This document shows, piece by piece, positions 10,198 through 20,298 of a stretch of 64,000 bases of DNA. Position 1 is the stretch's first letter. Each line of letters begins with the position of its first letter. Source of the stretch: Sacculina carcini (lineage: Eukaryota > Arthropoda > Thecostraca > Sacculinidae); assembly GCA_916048095.2 (NCBI GenBank), contig OU696571.1, positions 7,386,001 through 7,450,000 on the forward strand. Reading direction: 5' to 3'. Both the position numbers and the translations under genes were made by a program. Below the pieces are notes generated by a model. The model saw only the letters and a list, made by a program, of their open reading frames with translations. It ran no database searches and had not been told where the DNA came from.

Positions 10198-10212
10198 CTC
10201 GGCATTAATGGG

Positions 10213-10380
10213 TTAACTTGTCTTGTTCTGCTGTCAACATTTTCTGAATCTGTATATTAATAAAACGAATTTAAAACCAATTTGAAAAACATCATTGCAT
10301 TTTTTTCATAAAAAACATGGTTTCTTTTATAAAAAACACATGATTTCGAAATGAATTTGTTTTGTTCTGCTGACAAACTA
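10213..10380. repeat. right copy of 168-bp direct repeat flanking piggyBac
   Basis: Identical by eye to 7622-7789, starting at the TTAA that borders the piggyBac and ending before TTTCAAATAT, where the remaining hAT-like sequence resumes. Confidence 0.9.
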
Positions 10381-10677
10381 TTTCAAATATCCACACAATT
10401 ATAACCATCTTTAAAAACATGGGTTTTCACAATGAAAAAACCTAAACCAACGGATCCGGATGCACTTTCAAACAGTCTCCTGAGGTATTTATTGATAAAT
10501 GTTTATGTTTTTTATACTATTATCAAATTATATTTTAAATATGACACGTAAAGGTGTACAAAACGTCAATTAAACTCTTTTCTATGTACTAAAATCCAAC
10601 ATCCGATGACAATTGGGCTAATCCTAAAAAAACAAAAAAAAACCGCAACCAAAAAAAATCGTTTTTTTGCATCACTA

Positions 10678-10685
10678 CTCGCACG
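10678..10685. other. right 8-bp target site duplication of hAT-like element
   Basis: CTCGCACG, identical to 6543-6550, directly after the GCATCACTA terminus. Confidence 0.8.
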
Positions 10686-10805
10686 CCATGGTAAGCATGC
10701 ATGTCGGTGCGGACTCAGCCAAGCCGGTGGACGCCTAGTGCGAGATGAACGTCGCACTGATGTCCCGTTAACGGGCGATTGGACAGATCGGCGTTTGGAC
10801 AGACG

Positions 10806-11048
10806 TCAGACGACTATTTTGAACAGAATCGGCGTAATTGATATCGGCCGGTAGTTTGCAACATAAGCTAAATTGGTTCCTTTTGGTATGGGCGAGATAT
10901 TCGCAACCCGCCAACAGAATGGAAACGAACCAGTCTTCACCAGGCGCCTGAAAACAGCACTGAGCTTCGGTGCTAGAGTATCTGCCGTGTTCTTGAAAAA
11001 TAGCGGAAACATATTCAGAGGGTCTGTTCCTCCGTGGGTATCAAGATC
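10806..11048 (-). pseudogene. LINE reverse transcriptase fragment
   Basis: The minus strand encodes MFPLFFKNTADTLAPKLSAV, then WRVANISPIPKG and VANYRPISITPILFKIVV. These are the first conserved blocks of a non-LTR retrotransposon RT, a family common in aquatic invertebrates. Only about 75 codons remain, bounded by unrelated sequence. Confidence 0.7.
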
Positions 11049-11907
11049 TATCTAAATCGTTGAGGAAAAGAGGAGATGAGCCAGGGTGATTATGACGGTA
11101 GACTATCAAAAAACAAAATTTAGAGAAAGAAGGAACAGCAAGGGAGAGTGCAAGGAATTCAAATGAGGAGCAATCCGGAATCAGGTTATTTACAGGAGAA
11201 ACAGAGAAAGACTTTGAAAATATACAGCCAACTCCACCGCCAGAAGATTTAGAATGAATGAGCGAGATTTGTGCAGGAAATTGTAAGAGGAAGGAATATT
11301 AGCAGCGAAAGAAGAAACATAAGAATCTAGAAGCCTGGTTTCAGTTAAACACAAAATAGAGATTCAATGAAGAAATTAAATTACAGATCGGAAGAGTTGT
11401 ATTTATGCAGGAACGAATGTTATGAAGCCCAATGGAAGGATGAGAAGGACGGGATGTTGGAAGGAAAGGAATAGGGGTAGCAACAGTAGAGTGAGGGGAG
11501 TGGTGAGAAAATGAAAGTAGTCAAGCCTGAGAAGACGCAACAGGAGAATCATCTGTCGCAGTGCGGAGGCGAAGAGAATTACGCACACCGACGAATGAAG
11601 GACAAGAGGAGCTGAAAGAATACACATTACGCACATATATCCATGGACCAATCATACATTCAGTCATCAAGATAACGAGTGAGCAGATATTTATGAAGAT
11701 CAGCAGAAAAGGATCGTACACACATACACATATATATATATATACGCTCACACACTGGCACACATATATACACCGCCACTAAATACAGACCAAACAAGGC
11801 GCGACAGACAAATATGCATACAATATCACACTACACATATGATGTTCTACACTGTCGCGACCTAGTGCGGTCGTTGTTGCGAGATATGACTGAGTGTCTG
11901 TGCGCAG
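11049..11907. other. intronic stretch, nothing recognised except simple repeats
   Basis: A purine-rich noncoding block (11050-11640) followed by TATA/CA microsatellite (11720-11790). ORFs here are short and show no family features. It ends at the acceptor of exon C. Confidence 0.5.
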
Positions 11908-12160
11908 GAGACGGCAGCGACTGCAGCGAATCGTCTGCATCGTCTATATCGACGCTGGGCGACACAACCAGTGATGACTCGAGCGAAGGCAATGACGCGG
12001 CGTCTCGCCTCCACGACGAGATTTACGGTCTCGAGCTGGACGATTACGTGACAGCGGCCGGGCGTGCGGGTGGCGATAATGACAAGTGGAACCTGTCCGT
12101 GTGTCCGCCCGGCTGCTCTACCGAGCTCTACGACTGGATCGTGCTAATGTGCCAGGAAAG
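11908..12160 (+). CDS. CFAP44: CFAP44-like exon C (acidic linker and CPPGC motif)
   Basis: The acceptor is CTGTGCGCAG and the donor GGAAAG/GTATAT. The 253-bp exon enters with two bases and leaves in phase 2. The product is an acidic Ser/Asp linker (SDCSESSASSISTLGDTTSD) followed by LSVCPPGCSTELYDWIVLMCQER. The CPPGC motif followed by a [LY]-x-x-[IV]-x-x-[LM]-x-E[KR]R helix is the feature I most strongly associate with CFAP44. Joining exon B gives SSSR-G-DGSD with no frame conflict, and joining exon D gives CQER-R-AIEEE. Exon order and phases agree with the known domain order. Confidence 0.85.
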
Positions 12161-12470
12161 GTATATTTTATGTGTTTCATGTGTCTTTATGTGTACGTTA
12201 GTGTGTATTTGTGTTTGTTTGTGTGTGTGTGTGTGTGTGTGTCTTTGTCTATGTGTATGTTTGTCTTGTTGTGTGTTTTGTGCTTCTTTTTTTGTGTGTA
12301 TGCGGGTGTGGGTGGGTTTATGTGTACGTGTGTGTGATTGTGTGTGTTGTTGTATATGTGTGTCTGTGGGTGTCTTCAAGTGTACGTGTGTGTATTTGTG
12401 TATGTCTATATGTGTGCGTGTGTGTATTTGTGTGTATGTGTGTGTATGCGTGTTGTCTTCATATTTGTAG
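12161..12470. repeat. TG-rich 5' part of intron C
   Basis: The start of the intron is an imperfect TG/TGTT run. A GTAG/GACGCTGCGGAAATGGGA candidate 22-bp exon near 12472 was considered, but exons C and D already join in phase without it. Confidence 0.7.
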
Positions 12471-12699
12471 GACGCTGCGGAAATGGGACAAGGTCAGAAT
12501 GTGCTGTGGCGTGTGTGGTACTTTGACCGCCTCTGCGTATTTTGATCTCTTGTTGTGTGTGAGTGTGTGTGTGCGTGTTTGACTGTTGGCTCGCATTTGT
12601 ACACGGTGTATGCGCGTGCGTGTGTTGGTTGTGGCATTGGCGTTTATACGTGTATGCTTGTTTGGGTGCATCCTAGCGTTGTCGTAACCTTTTTCAACC

Positions 12700-13960
12700 C
12701 ACACATAGAAAGGTTTGAGGTAAACACATGTAATTTTGTTGGGAATGTTGTGGCAACACATTGTATGTTCTCTGAAAAAATTAACAAGATTCATCAAATA
12801 TTTTTTTAGTTATGGGTATGCTCCCATGTGTGAACATTGAGCGTTATATGACCAAAAAGTTACAGTTTTCACTCAGCACTGTTTCACCCTTGTTATATAT
12901 CTAACAATATTGTTCCAAATGGGCAATGCAGACATTGTTAGTTCAAGCAGTTGTTTATTGTAATGTCATTAGCACAAATAATTATAAAACGGTACCTCTG
13001 AATAAGCGTTTGAAAACAGAGGCCAGTACCATTTTTTCCTCTGATTCCAGGTCGATACGTTGCCAGAAAGCGATTCATCAAATCAACGCCTCCCATACCT
13101 TCGGTGTATTTTCTGATGATGTTTGGTTGCTTAACTTTGGTTCTTCCAACGTCTTTCACACGCCGAACAGCTTGATTCACAGGAAAATGAGTTTCGTGAT
13201 TGCTTGCAATGGTGACAATAGGGTTATCATGCCATTTGCAGACATACACTAGTCCATCACTTCTGTGATCAAAACTACCGCTCGAAAGTGTTTTCATGTC
13301 CTTGTCAGATTTCAACAGTGGAGACGCCCCAGCAGTTCTTTTTACATGAACAGTGCCGGTGGCTTTCATATTTTTTCTGCCAGTGACTTTACGAGGTCGT
13401 ATGATGTGAAATATTTGACCAAGTACAATGTATGTTGCGTAGGCGAAGAACGGTTCATAATCACATCACCATACGATTGACAACTGAGGTACTGAGAGGC
13501 AGTTTTTGTTTTTGTTCCTTGCCAGCGTAGATGTCTAGTCGATACGGACAGCCGTCGTTGCCACACAGTGCCCAATTTTTGAAGCCAACTCGTATTGGTT
13601 TTCCACGTATGAACATTTTTGCGGAGTGCCTTCCATAGTATGGCACCATTGACTCGTCGATGCTCAGTTTTTCGTGGAAAATACCGTGCTTGATGAGATT
13701 TTGAGTCCAAAAGTCCAGCTGTCATCGTGGTTATCTTCCTCCACTTGAAGATGTCTGTCTGGCTCAAATGCTTCTTCATCGCTGATAATGTTGTTATCAA
13801 TATCCTCAATATCACTTTGCATATCGCAATCTCCAATCTCTGGAGGTATAATTACGACATTTCTAGGATTTGTCGTCTCTTCCAACGTTCCCATCGCCTC
13901 ATAAAACGTAACTATACTTCCTCTAGCAGCCATTATCCAAACTTTGATATAACATAATTC
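12700..13960 (-). pseudogene. second piggyBac transposase, broken
   Basis: Minus-strand pieces in order are: acidic N-terminus (MAARGSIVTFYEAMGTLEET, then DCDMQSDIEDIDNN); KLSIDESMVPYYGRHSAK with the first catalytic Asp; GFKNWALCGNDGCPY; a damaged second block (YFTSYDLVKSLAEK); VHVKRTAGASPLLK; and MGGVDLMNRFLATYRPG with the third Asp region. Frameshifts and a deletion around 13370-13480 remove the second Asp. It is a different piggyBac family from the nested element at 7.8-10.2 kb. No TTAA-bounded terminal repeats were found. Its right end abuts a truncated Gypsy. Confidence 0.8.
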
Positions 13961-14055
13961 TACACGGGTCCAACACAATCAATACATAAATGACCAACAC
14001 TGTGACGAAAACTATTAATGTATGGCGTCATGCAGACAATACGATGCAATTCGGT

Positions 14056-15134
14056 ACTTTAAACAGCTCGTAAAGGTCGCGGCGGTGCTGCTCAGCATCC
14101 GGTGAGTTGATCAGGATGTCGTCAATGTACACGTTAACATTATACATACCGCGAAGCACTGAATCCATCAGTCGCTGAAACGTCTGCGCAGCGTTGGACA
14201 AGCCAAATGACATGCGTCGGTACTCAAACAGACCGAACGGGGTTGTGATGGCTGTCTTCTTCTGGTCCTGTCCGTACACAGGAATTTGAGAGAACGCCCG
14301 TGCGAGGTCGACAGTGCTGAAGACTGTTGCTCCACTCAGCCGATCTGCAAACGTCTGTAGGTGAGGTACGGGGTACCGGTCAGGAACAGTGAGTGCGTTG
14401 AGACGCTCATAGCGCCCCACCATTCGGTAGGAGCTTCCTCCGTCTTTGTCAACCAGGTGTATCGGGCTGGACCAAGGATATGAAGATGGTACCACAATAC
14501 CCTGATTGACCAGATATTCCAGCTCTTTCTTCGCTGCTGTCAATTTTGCCGGCATGAGGCGACGTGGTCGGGCGTGGACCGGATTTCCACGAGTTATTAT
14601 TCGGTACTCAACTCCTGGAATTGTGACGGCGGGGAATCCGGACGGGAGAGTCGACAGCTGCTTGAACACACTCGAAAAGCGTATGTCACATAACAACTTG
14701 TTTTCGCCTTCTTTCTGATCATCAGATCGAACATGTGCGAGCAGAGGATGACTGTCATGTTTGTGTATGTGAATGGCAGTTGACAGAAATGTCGCGCTAT
14801 TGGTTAGCCGGTGAGTGCGCATATCTACCATCAATCCGAACTCACGTAGGAAATGTGCGCCGAGAATTGGTGTGGGCACTGCTGCTACAATGAATTTAAA
14901 CGAGTATGACCGACCCAGGCCGAGATACTCGTTCAGGTCACGTCCGACCTCGTACACAGGTATTATGGAACCGTTGGCGGCGTGGAGCCTTGGTCGGTGT
15001 AGAACACAGCGGTTCTCTTGGTCTGCAGGTAGCAAGGAGACTCCAGAGCCGCTGTCAACGAGATATCTTCGATCCGTGAGATCAGTGACATACAAAAGAT
15101 GACACTCACGACCGCTGCAGCCAGACGTCGCCAT
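14056..15134 (-). pseudogene. Gypsy protease and reverse transcriptase, 3' truncated
   Basis: One open frame carries the retropepsin motif (YLVDSGSGVSLLPAD, with the LGAHFLREFG flap-side motif), a linker, then RT: VVPSSYPWSSPIHLV, RYERLNALTVPDRYPVPHL, FSTVDLARAFSQIPV, TTPFGLFEYRRMSFGL and the catalytic VNVYIDDILI. After YELFK the sequence becomes unrelated near 14055, so the RT thumb, RNase H and integrase are gone. The protease Asp is intact. It is antisense to CFAP44 within intron C. Confidence 0.85.
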
Positions 15135-15942
15135 TACCGTCGGCTGCTCGGGTCATTTCCCGGAAAAGTTTTGAAGTCACTTGTGAACGTACAGGACCCG
15201 AGACACCTGCGGGCTGCGGGGTCGAATTTACGATGCAGGCGGCACCACCGGTCAGTGAAGGCGGTCGACTGCGATGACTTGTGGCGTGAGGGACTTTGCC
15301 TCCGTTGTGGCCCAGGTGATTTTACAGTTGCCGTACGTCCACTGCTACGAAATCTCACCGTACTAGCTGTGTGATCCACGTCGTTCTCGCTGACATTGGG
15401 AGTCACATGCGCCACCACAGAGAGGGTCGGCAGAGCTGGTTGATGGTAAGTATCAGCACGTAGGGCGACATCGCGGAGGCAATCACTGTTGAGCCAGTCG
15501 CGGCAGAGCAACTGCAGATTGTCAGGCATTCTGCACATGAAAGCCTCACGAATATTTTGATGGTCCGTGTCGTCTGGATAAAGAATGGCAAGATTCTCAA
15601 ACAAATGTGATGGTTTTATTGAGCCGAGCTGTCTTGGAAGGCGCTCGAATCGTCTGAAGCGCTCCGCAGAGGTGAGCTGTAGTCTGCTCCTCAATCTGCG
15701 CTGCAGAAGATCGTAGCAGTCTGAAGCAAGAGGCGACTGAGACACAATGTCTTTTACAACTGGGGATTGAGAAGGTGGCAGTTTCGCGAGAACTTTGCGG
15801 AACTTTGTTGTCTGCGTAGAAATGCCTCCGTCTTCAAGCAGATTGTCGCACATTAACAGCCATGTGTCAATGTCGATCTCATCGAAGCTGGCAATTCGAC
15901 GCGAACTGGAGCGCAAAAAACATCGGCTTTTTCATCCGGCAT
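15134..15942 (-). pseudogene. Gypsy gag, one frameshift near its start
   Basis: Gag probably begins MPDEKADVFCAPVRVELP at 15942. A one-base shift near 15895 leads into FDEIDIDTWLLMCDNLLEDG and a long frame with SQSPLASDCYDLLQRRL, a capsid-like RLPRQLGSIKPSHLFENLA, and a basic tail. A CRLHRKFDPAARRCLGSC zinc-type segment lies near the C-terminus. This is the gag of the Gypsy whose pol follows at 14056-15134. The frames abut at 15134 and are probably linked by frameshifting. Confidence 0.75.
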
Positions 15943-15989
15943 GATGGCTGTTAACAAGAAGTTCTCATTTGGATCGCTGAAAAATTCGT

Positions 15990-16012
15990 TCGAAGAAAGT
16001 CGGGGTCACCAC
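15990..16012 (-). promoter_or_regulatory. probable primer-binding site of the 14-16 kb Gypsy
   Basis: The minus strand reads TGGTGACCCCGACTTTC directly after the putative LTR end ...GCTACA plus two bases. It starts TGG as expected for tRNA priming. The exact tRNA is not assigned. Confidence 0.5.
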
Positions 16013-16013
16013 T

Positions 16014-16327
16014 TGTAGCAGCACGGCGGATGTAAACACTGGCGTGGTTGATGAGCGAATGAATGTATTACACAGTGAAGGGTGAACGAACGTACAACGC
16101 AACTTGTGTCCAGTGACACTCAGACACACACACATGCACACACGCATATGCACACACCCATACATACAATGTCACATGTGCTTTTATCTCGTGTATACGT
16201 ACTCGTGTACTCGTACTATTGACTGAACTGCTTGTATGAGTGACCAATCAACTTACTTAAACTTAAACACACACACTCATACACGCAGTGACGTCAGTGT
16301 GGATAGCCAAAACACTGGCCGCTGCCA
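16014..16327 (-). repeat. probable 5' LTR of the 14-16 kb Gypsy
   Basis: The block between the primer-binding site and unrelated intron sequence reads, on the minus strand, from TGGCAGC to GCTGCTACA, giving TG/CA ends and about 314 bp. It contains CA-rich sequence in the middle. The partner LTR is missing because the element is truncated, so the outer edge is provisional. Confidence 0.4.
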
Positions 16328-16599
16328 TATATCCATATACATATACGACGAGCGGGGTCACTGGCCACAGGACACTTCATTCAAAAACTAATTTTGTCAA
16401 ATACTTTATTTTCACACATTGATCGGTGATGTTTCTTCTCTATACAAACTGTATGCGAGTGCATGCATTCGTGTGTTGTACATATATGGGTGAATAAGCG
16501 GGTGGCGTTTTGAGAAATAGCACAGCATTCCCACTTATCGTCTTATGCTCGCTTACTCACATACAAACACACGTGTGGGTGGTTGTGGGGACCTGCCAG

Positions 16600-16738
16600 A
16601 CGTGCCATTGAGGAGGAGATAGAGATGCGACGTCTCGGGGCTGATGCTATCAGGAAGGAACAAGACGCGGCCGTCAAGGTCTGTCGCGTCCGAGCAGCAG
16701 CACTTGCCGCCGCCAGGGAAGACGTCCGTGTGTTTCAG
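16600..16738 (+). CDS. CFAP44: CFAP44-like exon D (coiled coil)
   Basis: The acceptor is CCTGCCAG and the donor TTTCAG/GTTTCT. The 139-bp exon takes one base to complete the Arg codon begun in exon C and ends in phase 0. The protein AIEEEIEMRRLGADAIRKEQ then ALAAAREDVRVFQ is a strongly helical, charged coil. Joined to exon C it gives an unbroken coiled coil after CPPGC, as in CFAP44. Exon E is only 161 bp downstream. Confidence 0.85.
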
Positions 16739-16899
16739 GTTTCTGTCGTGTCTTATATCTGTATCTGCTTTCTTCTGTATTCTGTATCGCTGACGAATTC
16801 GTTTGCTTCACTGTTAACATGTTGGATGCATGTTTTTATTCTTGTTGTTTTATACTTTGACACACTATAATGTGTGTATGTACTCGTTGTGGCTGACAG

Positions 16900-17111
16900 C
16901 TGCAGAAGCTCAGATGTCTCAACGAGCTGCCAGTGGGCTTGTCGCTGCGACAACACCAGCTGCAACTGTTGGCCAGGGCGGGCCAGCTGCCTGCCGATGT
17001 CGGCCAGTTGCAGTTACTCAGCCTGCTGGTGACGCGTACCGAGATGACTCAACTGGCGGGCCGCGTCCAGCAGCTGTTGACCGAGTGGAGCGAGGAACGC
17101 ATCAAGCGCAG
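16900..17111 (+). CDS. CFAP44: CFAP44-like exon E (LNELPVGLSLR coil)
   Basis: The acceptor is GCTGACAG in phase 0. The product LQKLRCLNELPVGLSLRQHQ followed by LPADVGQLQLLSLLV and TQLAGRVQQLLTEWSEERIK matches the CFAP44 pattern LNEL-hydrophobic-PLRL, then a P-D-L block and an L-x-x-R[IV]xxL coil. The 3' end is uncertain. A GC donor at 17111/17112 (CGCAG/GC) gives phase 2 and a smooth join to exon F. GT donors at 17116 or after GACCAA near 17137 are alternatives. Confidence 0.8.
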
Positions 17112-17454
17112 GCTGGTTGGGGACCAGGGCAGGGACCAAGTCAGGGATTCAACATTGTTTATCGCTCAGTTGGTGGGGGTTTGCAATTGTACTATAGCAA
17201 TGTGCACGCCGGCTTTTGAAGCATTTACGAGGCTTTCCGGTATTTCGCGGTTCACCTAACTACACGGGTGATTATGTCCATGCGCACACGCGAATGCGAG
17301 TATTTGTATGGGCGTTGCCGACATGAACTAGCTGGCTTGAGCGAAAACGTGTATGACTACCTTTCGAATAAATCGCCTTATGTTCGACCCGGTGGTTGTT
17401 GTGGCCTCAAAATTCAACTGAATTGTGTGTGTGTGTGCGTGTTTATGGACTCAG

Positions 17455-17539
17455 GGAGTGCGTGGAAAAGACGAACGTCTTGAAGCAGAACCTTGTCCTC
17501 ATGGAGAACGAGATAGCCACTTTGAAGAGCAAATGTGAC
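17455..17539 (+). CDS. CFAP44: CFAP44-like exon F (coiled coil)
   Basis: The acceptor is GGACTCAG and the donor GTGAC/GTAAGC. The product is ECVEKTNVLKQNLVLMENEI then ATLKSKCD, a coil expected just before the KFGRxV motif. It ends in phase 0. The start could be 17455 or 17459 depending on the donor used in exon E. Confidence 0.78.
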
Positions 17540-17586
17540 GTAAGCTGTGGTTGTGTATGTGTGTACTCACTAGTTGTTGTGTACAG

Positions 17587-17604
17587 GAGATGAGCAAGGC
17601 TCAG
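17587..17604 (+). CDS. possible CFAP44-like exon cut by a LINE
   Basis: After an acceptor (TGTGTACAG) six in-frame codons, EMSKAQ, continue the exon F coil in phase 0. The sequence then becomes the 3' end of a minus-strand LINE. No donor site follows. It may be the remains of an exon interrupted by the insertion, or a chance match. The next certain exon (26528) also starts in phase 0, so skipping this piece keeps the frame. Confidence 0.3.
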
Positions 17605-19375
17605 ACTGTCCTGTCTCCAAACCCACTATTGTCTAATCTACGCTTAAATTGTCCGATACTACTTGATTCCACTACATACTTTTCAAGACTATTCCAAACG
17701 TCGATACACCTATTCGGGAAACTATATTTCTTTATATCCCTAACCACTCTGGTCTGCCTAAGACATTTATTGTGTCCCCTTCGATCTCTCTCACTCCAAA
17801 CTACCCAACCTTTTCTATCCAGTTTGTCTTTGCCAATGCTATGCTTAAAAACGTTTATTAAATCACCCCTTAATCTTCTCATCGCTAATGTAGGTAACCC
17901 AACTCTCTCTAGCCTCTCCTCATAAGTTAATGTCCTCAATTTTGCTACTAACTTGGTTGCTACTCGTTGTACTTTCTCTATTCTTGCTATATGATTTTTC
18001 TTGTGCGGAGCCCATATTACTACAGCGTATTCCAATGGTGGCCTAATAATACTCATCATCAATTTCCTTATCATCTCTTCATCCAAGTGATTAAATGAAG
18101 CTCTAACATTCTTAATTGTTCTGAAGGCCGCATTCACTATTCTTGTAATATGCCTCTCCGGCGACAGTGTTTGATCAACTGTGACACCCAAGTCTCGTTC
18201 AACGTTGACCGTATGTAGACTGTGGTCACCCAACGTATAACACATCGACGGTCGGCATTCACTTCTGCCAAATTTCATCACGTGACACTTGCTAGCATTA
18301 AAAACCATGCCCCATTTGTCACTCCATTCAGAAAGTGTGTGCAAGTCCTCCTGCAATTCCTCACAGCTGGCTTGATCTGTGACTCTTTTTAACATCTTCA
18401 TGTCATCCGCAAACATGTTGACATAACTTCCTATTCCTTTCGTCATTTGATTGATATAAACCAGGAACATTATCGGCCCGAGCACCGATCCCTGTGGAAC
18501 ACCGCTTAACACATCCCTCCATGCCGACTTCTCACCTTTCACAATCGTTCTCATCTTCCGTCCACTCAAGTAGTCTCGCATCCATTCCAACAACTTTCCA
18601 TGTATCCCTCCTTCATGCTCAATTTGAAACAATAACTTGGTGTGCGGGACTCTGTCAAACGCCTTTTTCAGATCAAGGTATACGCAATCTACCCATCCAT
18701 CTCTCTCCTGAACCGTATCAATCACCCTCGAATAAAAACTCATCAAATTCGTGACGCACGACTTCCCGCTTCTAAACCCATACTGTGCCTCATTCAAAAT
18801 ATCTTCCTCTTCCAGATACGAAACCCATCTATCTTTAATGATTGATTCAACCAATTTGCACAGGACACTTGTCAGCGAAACCGGTCGATAATTCAACGGC
18901 TCCTCCCTATTTCCTCCTTTATATATCGGGATGATGTGTGCCAATTTCCACTCTTGAGGTACAATTCCTTTTGTTAGACTACACTGTACAATGTCATACA
19001 CTGGAGTAAGCAGCTCATGTCTACATTCCTTTAGAACCACAGCAGCAATTTCATCTGGACCAACAGCTTTCCTGCTTACCAGCATACTGAGGCGTTTCTC
19101 AACTTCTCCAGGATCTAATTCAATACGGTCAATTCCCAACCTCGAACTGACTATCGCCGATGTTTCCAACACATTCTTAGTTACAAAAACTTCTTGGAGC
19201 TTTTTATTCATCACTTCACATATATCTCCCGCCTCCTCAAAAATGTCATCATTTTCTTTTAACCTATCTATAACTACCTTATTCTTCAATTTCCTATTCA
19301 GAAACTTGTAAAATAATTTGGGCTCATATTTGCTCTTGTCTACAATCCTTTTCTCATATTCTCTCTTCCTGTCTT
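17601..19375 (-). pseudogene. CR1-like LINE ORF2, reverse transcriptase part
   Basis: A 562-codon open frame holds a complete RT: VGPDEIAAVVLKEC, WKLAHIIPIYKGG, LNYRPVSLTSVLCKLVE, AQYGFRSGKSCVTNL, YLDLKKAFDRVPH, SGVPQGSVLGPIMFLVYINQ and the catalytic NMFADDMKML, followed by thumb and C-terminal helices. It ends at a TGA at 17601-17603, with almost no 3' UTR before CFAP44 exon sequence. A single frameshift near 19365 separates it from the endonuclease part. A second, nearly identical piece of this RT starts at the right window edge, so the family was recently active. Confidence 0.9.
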
Positions 19376-20285
19376 CTCACTTCAACGTAAAAGTTGCGTG
19401 CTTTTTTATATTGCTCTCTAGTTTTACGCGTGTTTCTTCTTCTCATCCTCGTCCACGCTTTTTCCTTCAATGATCGTGCCCTAGCACATTTTTTATTAAA
19501 CCATTCTTTCCCAACTATAGTATTGTCCTTATATTTGGGCACAAACCGCTCTATGCCTGTTTTGTAAATATCTAGAAACATACTGTATTTTCCCTGCAAA
19601 CTCTCTGTTGCCAGTAAGTACTCCCAATCCATTGCTGCAAAATATTTCCTCATACTGTCAAAATCACACTTGGCGTAATTAAATTTTGTTTGTGGCGGAA
19701 CTCCCAAACTTTCCGATCGTGTAATACCGTCCACTGTCTTAATCTCTATTAATACATGGTCGCTCTTGCCCAGTGCACTTTCGTAGCGAATTTCCTCCAT
19801 CTCATTGGGATGCCCTGTAAATACCAAATCAAGCCTAGAAGGTTCATCATCTCCCCTATACCTAGTATTCTCCGTCACCCACTGGGTCATTAGGCTGTTC
19901 ATCATTATGTCCAGTAACATATAGCCCCATGTGTGTTCATTTCCACTGGTCGTCCAGTTCTCCCAATCAACTTCTTTGCAATTGAAATCCCCCATGAGTA
20001 TTAATTGTCTATCCCGTGCCGTTACATTTTCAAGCTCCTTCCTTGCTTCCAGTAGCATTTGTTTATATTCTTCCGTTTTCCATGCCGCAGTTTTAGGTGG
20101 GACATACATTACTGCAATACATTTACAACTGTTATTAGCTCTTATTCTTACACTCAAAAACTCCGCCATACCTTTTCCAGAATACGTGCTTTCAATTTTT
20201 ACATCCTTTCTAAGCAATATCATAACGCCTCCCCCAAATTTCCCCTTCCTATCTCTTCTCAAAATGTTGTACTTGCCCTCCCTCA
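19354..20285 (-). pseudogene. CR1-like LINE ORF2, AP endonuclease part
   Basis: The frame has KGKFGGGVMILLRKDV, CKCIAVMYVPPK, the catalytic LILMGDFNCKEVDW and a SDHVLIEIKT block, all of apurinic-type endonuclease. The first part of the domain (the N-x-RS and ITE-W blocks) is missing. The frame starts near 20285 directly after ORF1, so an internal deletion removed it. A repeated AACATGTGGCT at 20287-20319 marks the join. Confidence 0.85.
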
Positions 20286-20298
20286 GGATAACATGTGG

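Larger units (their letters stand above)
7794..10212. mobile_element. piggyBac transposon, structurally complete ends
   Basis: The terminal inverted repeats are CCCATTAATGCCGAG (7794-7808) and its exact complement (10198-10212), each flanked by TTAA (7790-7793 and 10213-10216), the piggyBac target. Subterminal palindromes built from AGTGGCAAC and GTTGCCACT lie near both ends. The transposase gene is on the minus strand and is broken. The element is 2419 bp and sits inside the hAT-like element. Confidence 0.93.
6551..10677. mobile_element. non-autonomous hAT-like element with nested piggyBac
   Basis: The ends are TAGAGATGC (left) and GCATCACTA (right), short imperfect inverted repeats of hAT type, flanked by a perfect 8-bp duplication. 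Just inside both ends are A-run/T-run blocks with CCG/ACG cores (near 6560-6640 and 10625-10668) that can pair. Without the nested piggyBac and the extra 168-bp copy, the element would be about 1.5 kb and very AT-rich. No hAT transposase (no RW or DDE/hAT-C motif) is seen, so it would have moved using another element's enzyme. Confidence 0.75.

Noticed and set aside
12472..12493. A 22-bp candidate exon after TATTTGTAG with a GT following
   Set aside because: Exons C and D join in phase and give a better coil without it; adding it breaks the phase of exon D.
12128..12582. Several long ORFs rich in Cys/Val or His/Thr
   Set aside because: Artefacts of TG/CA microsatellites, which lack stop codons.
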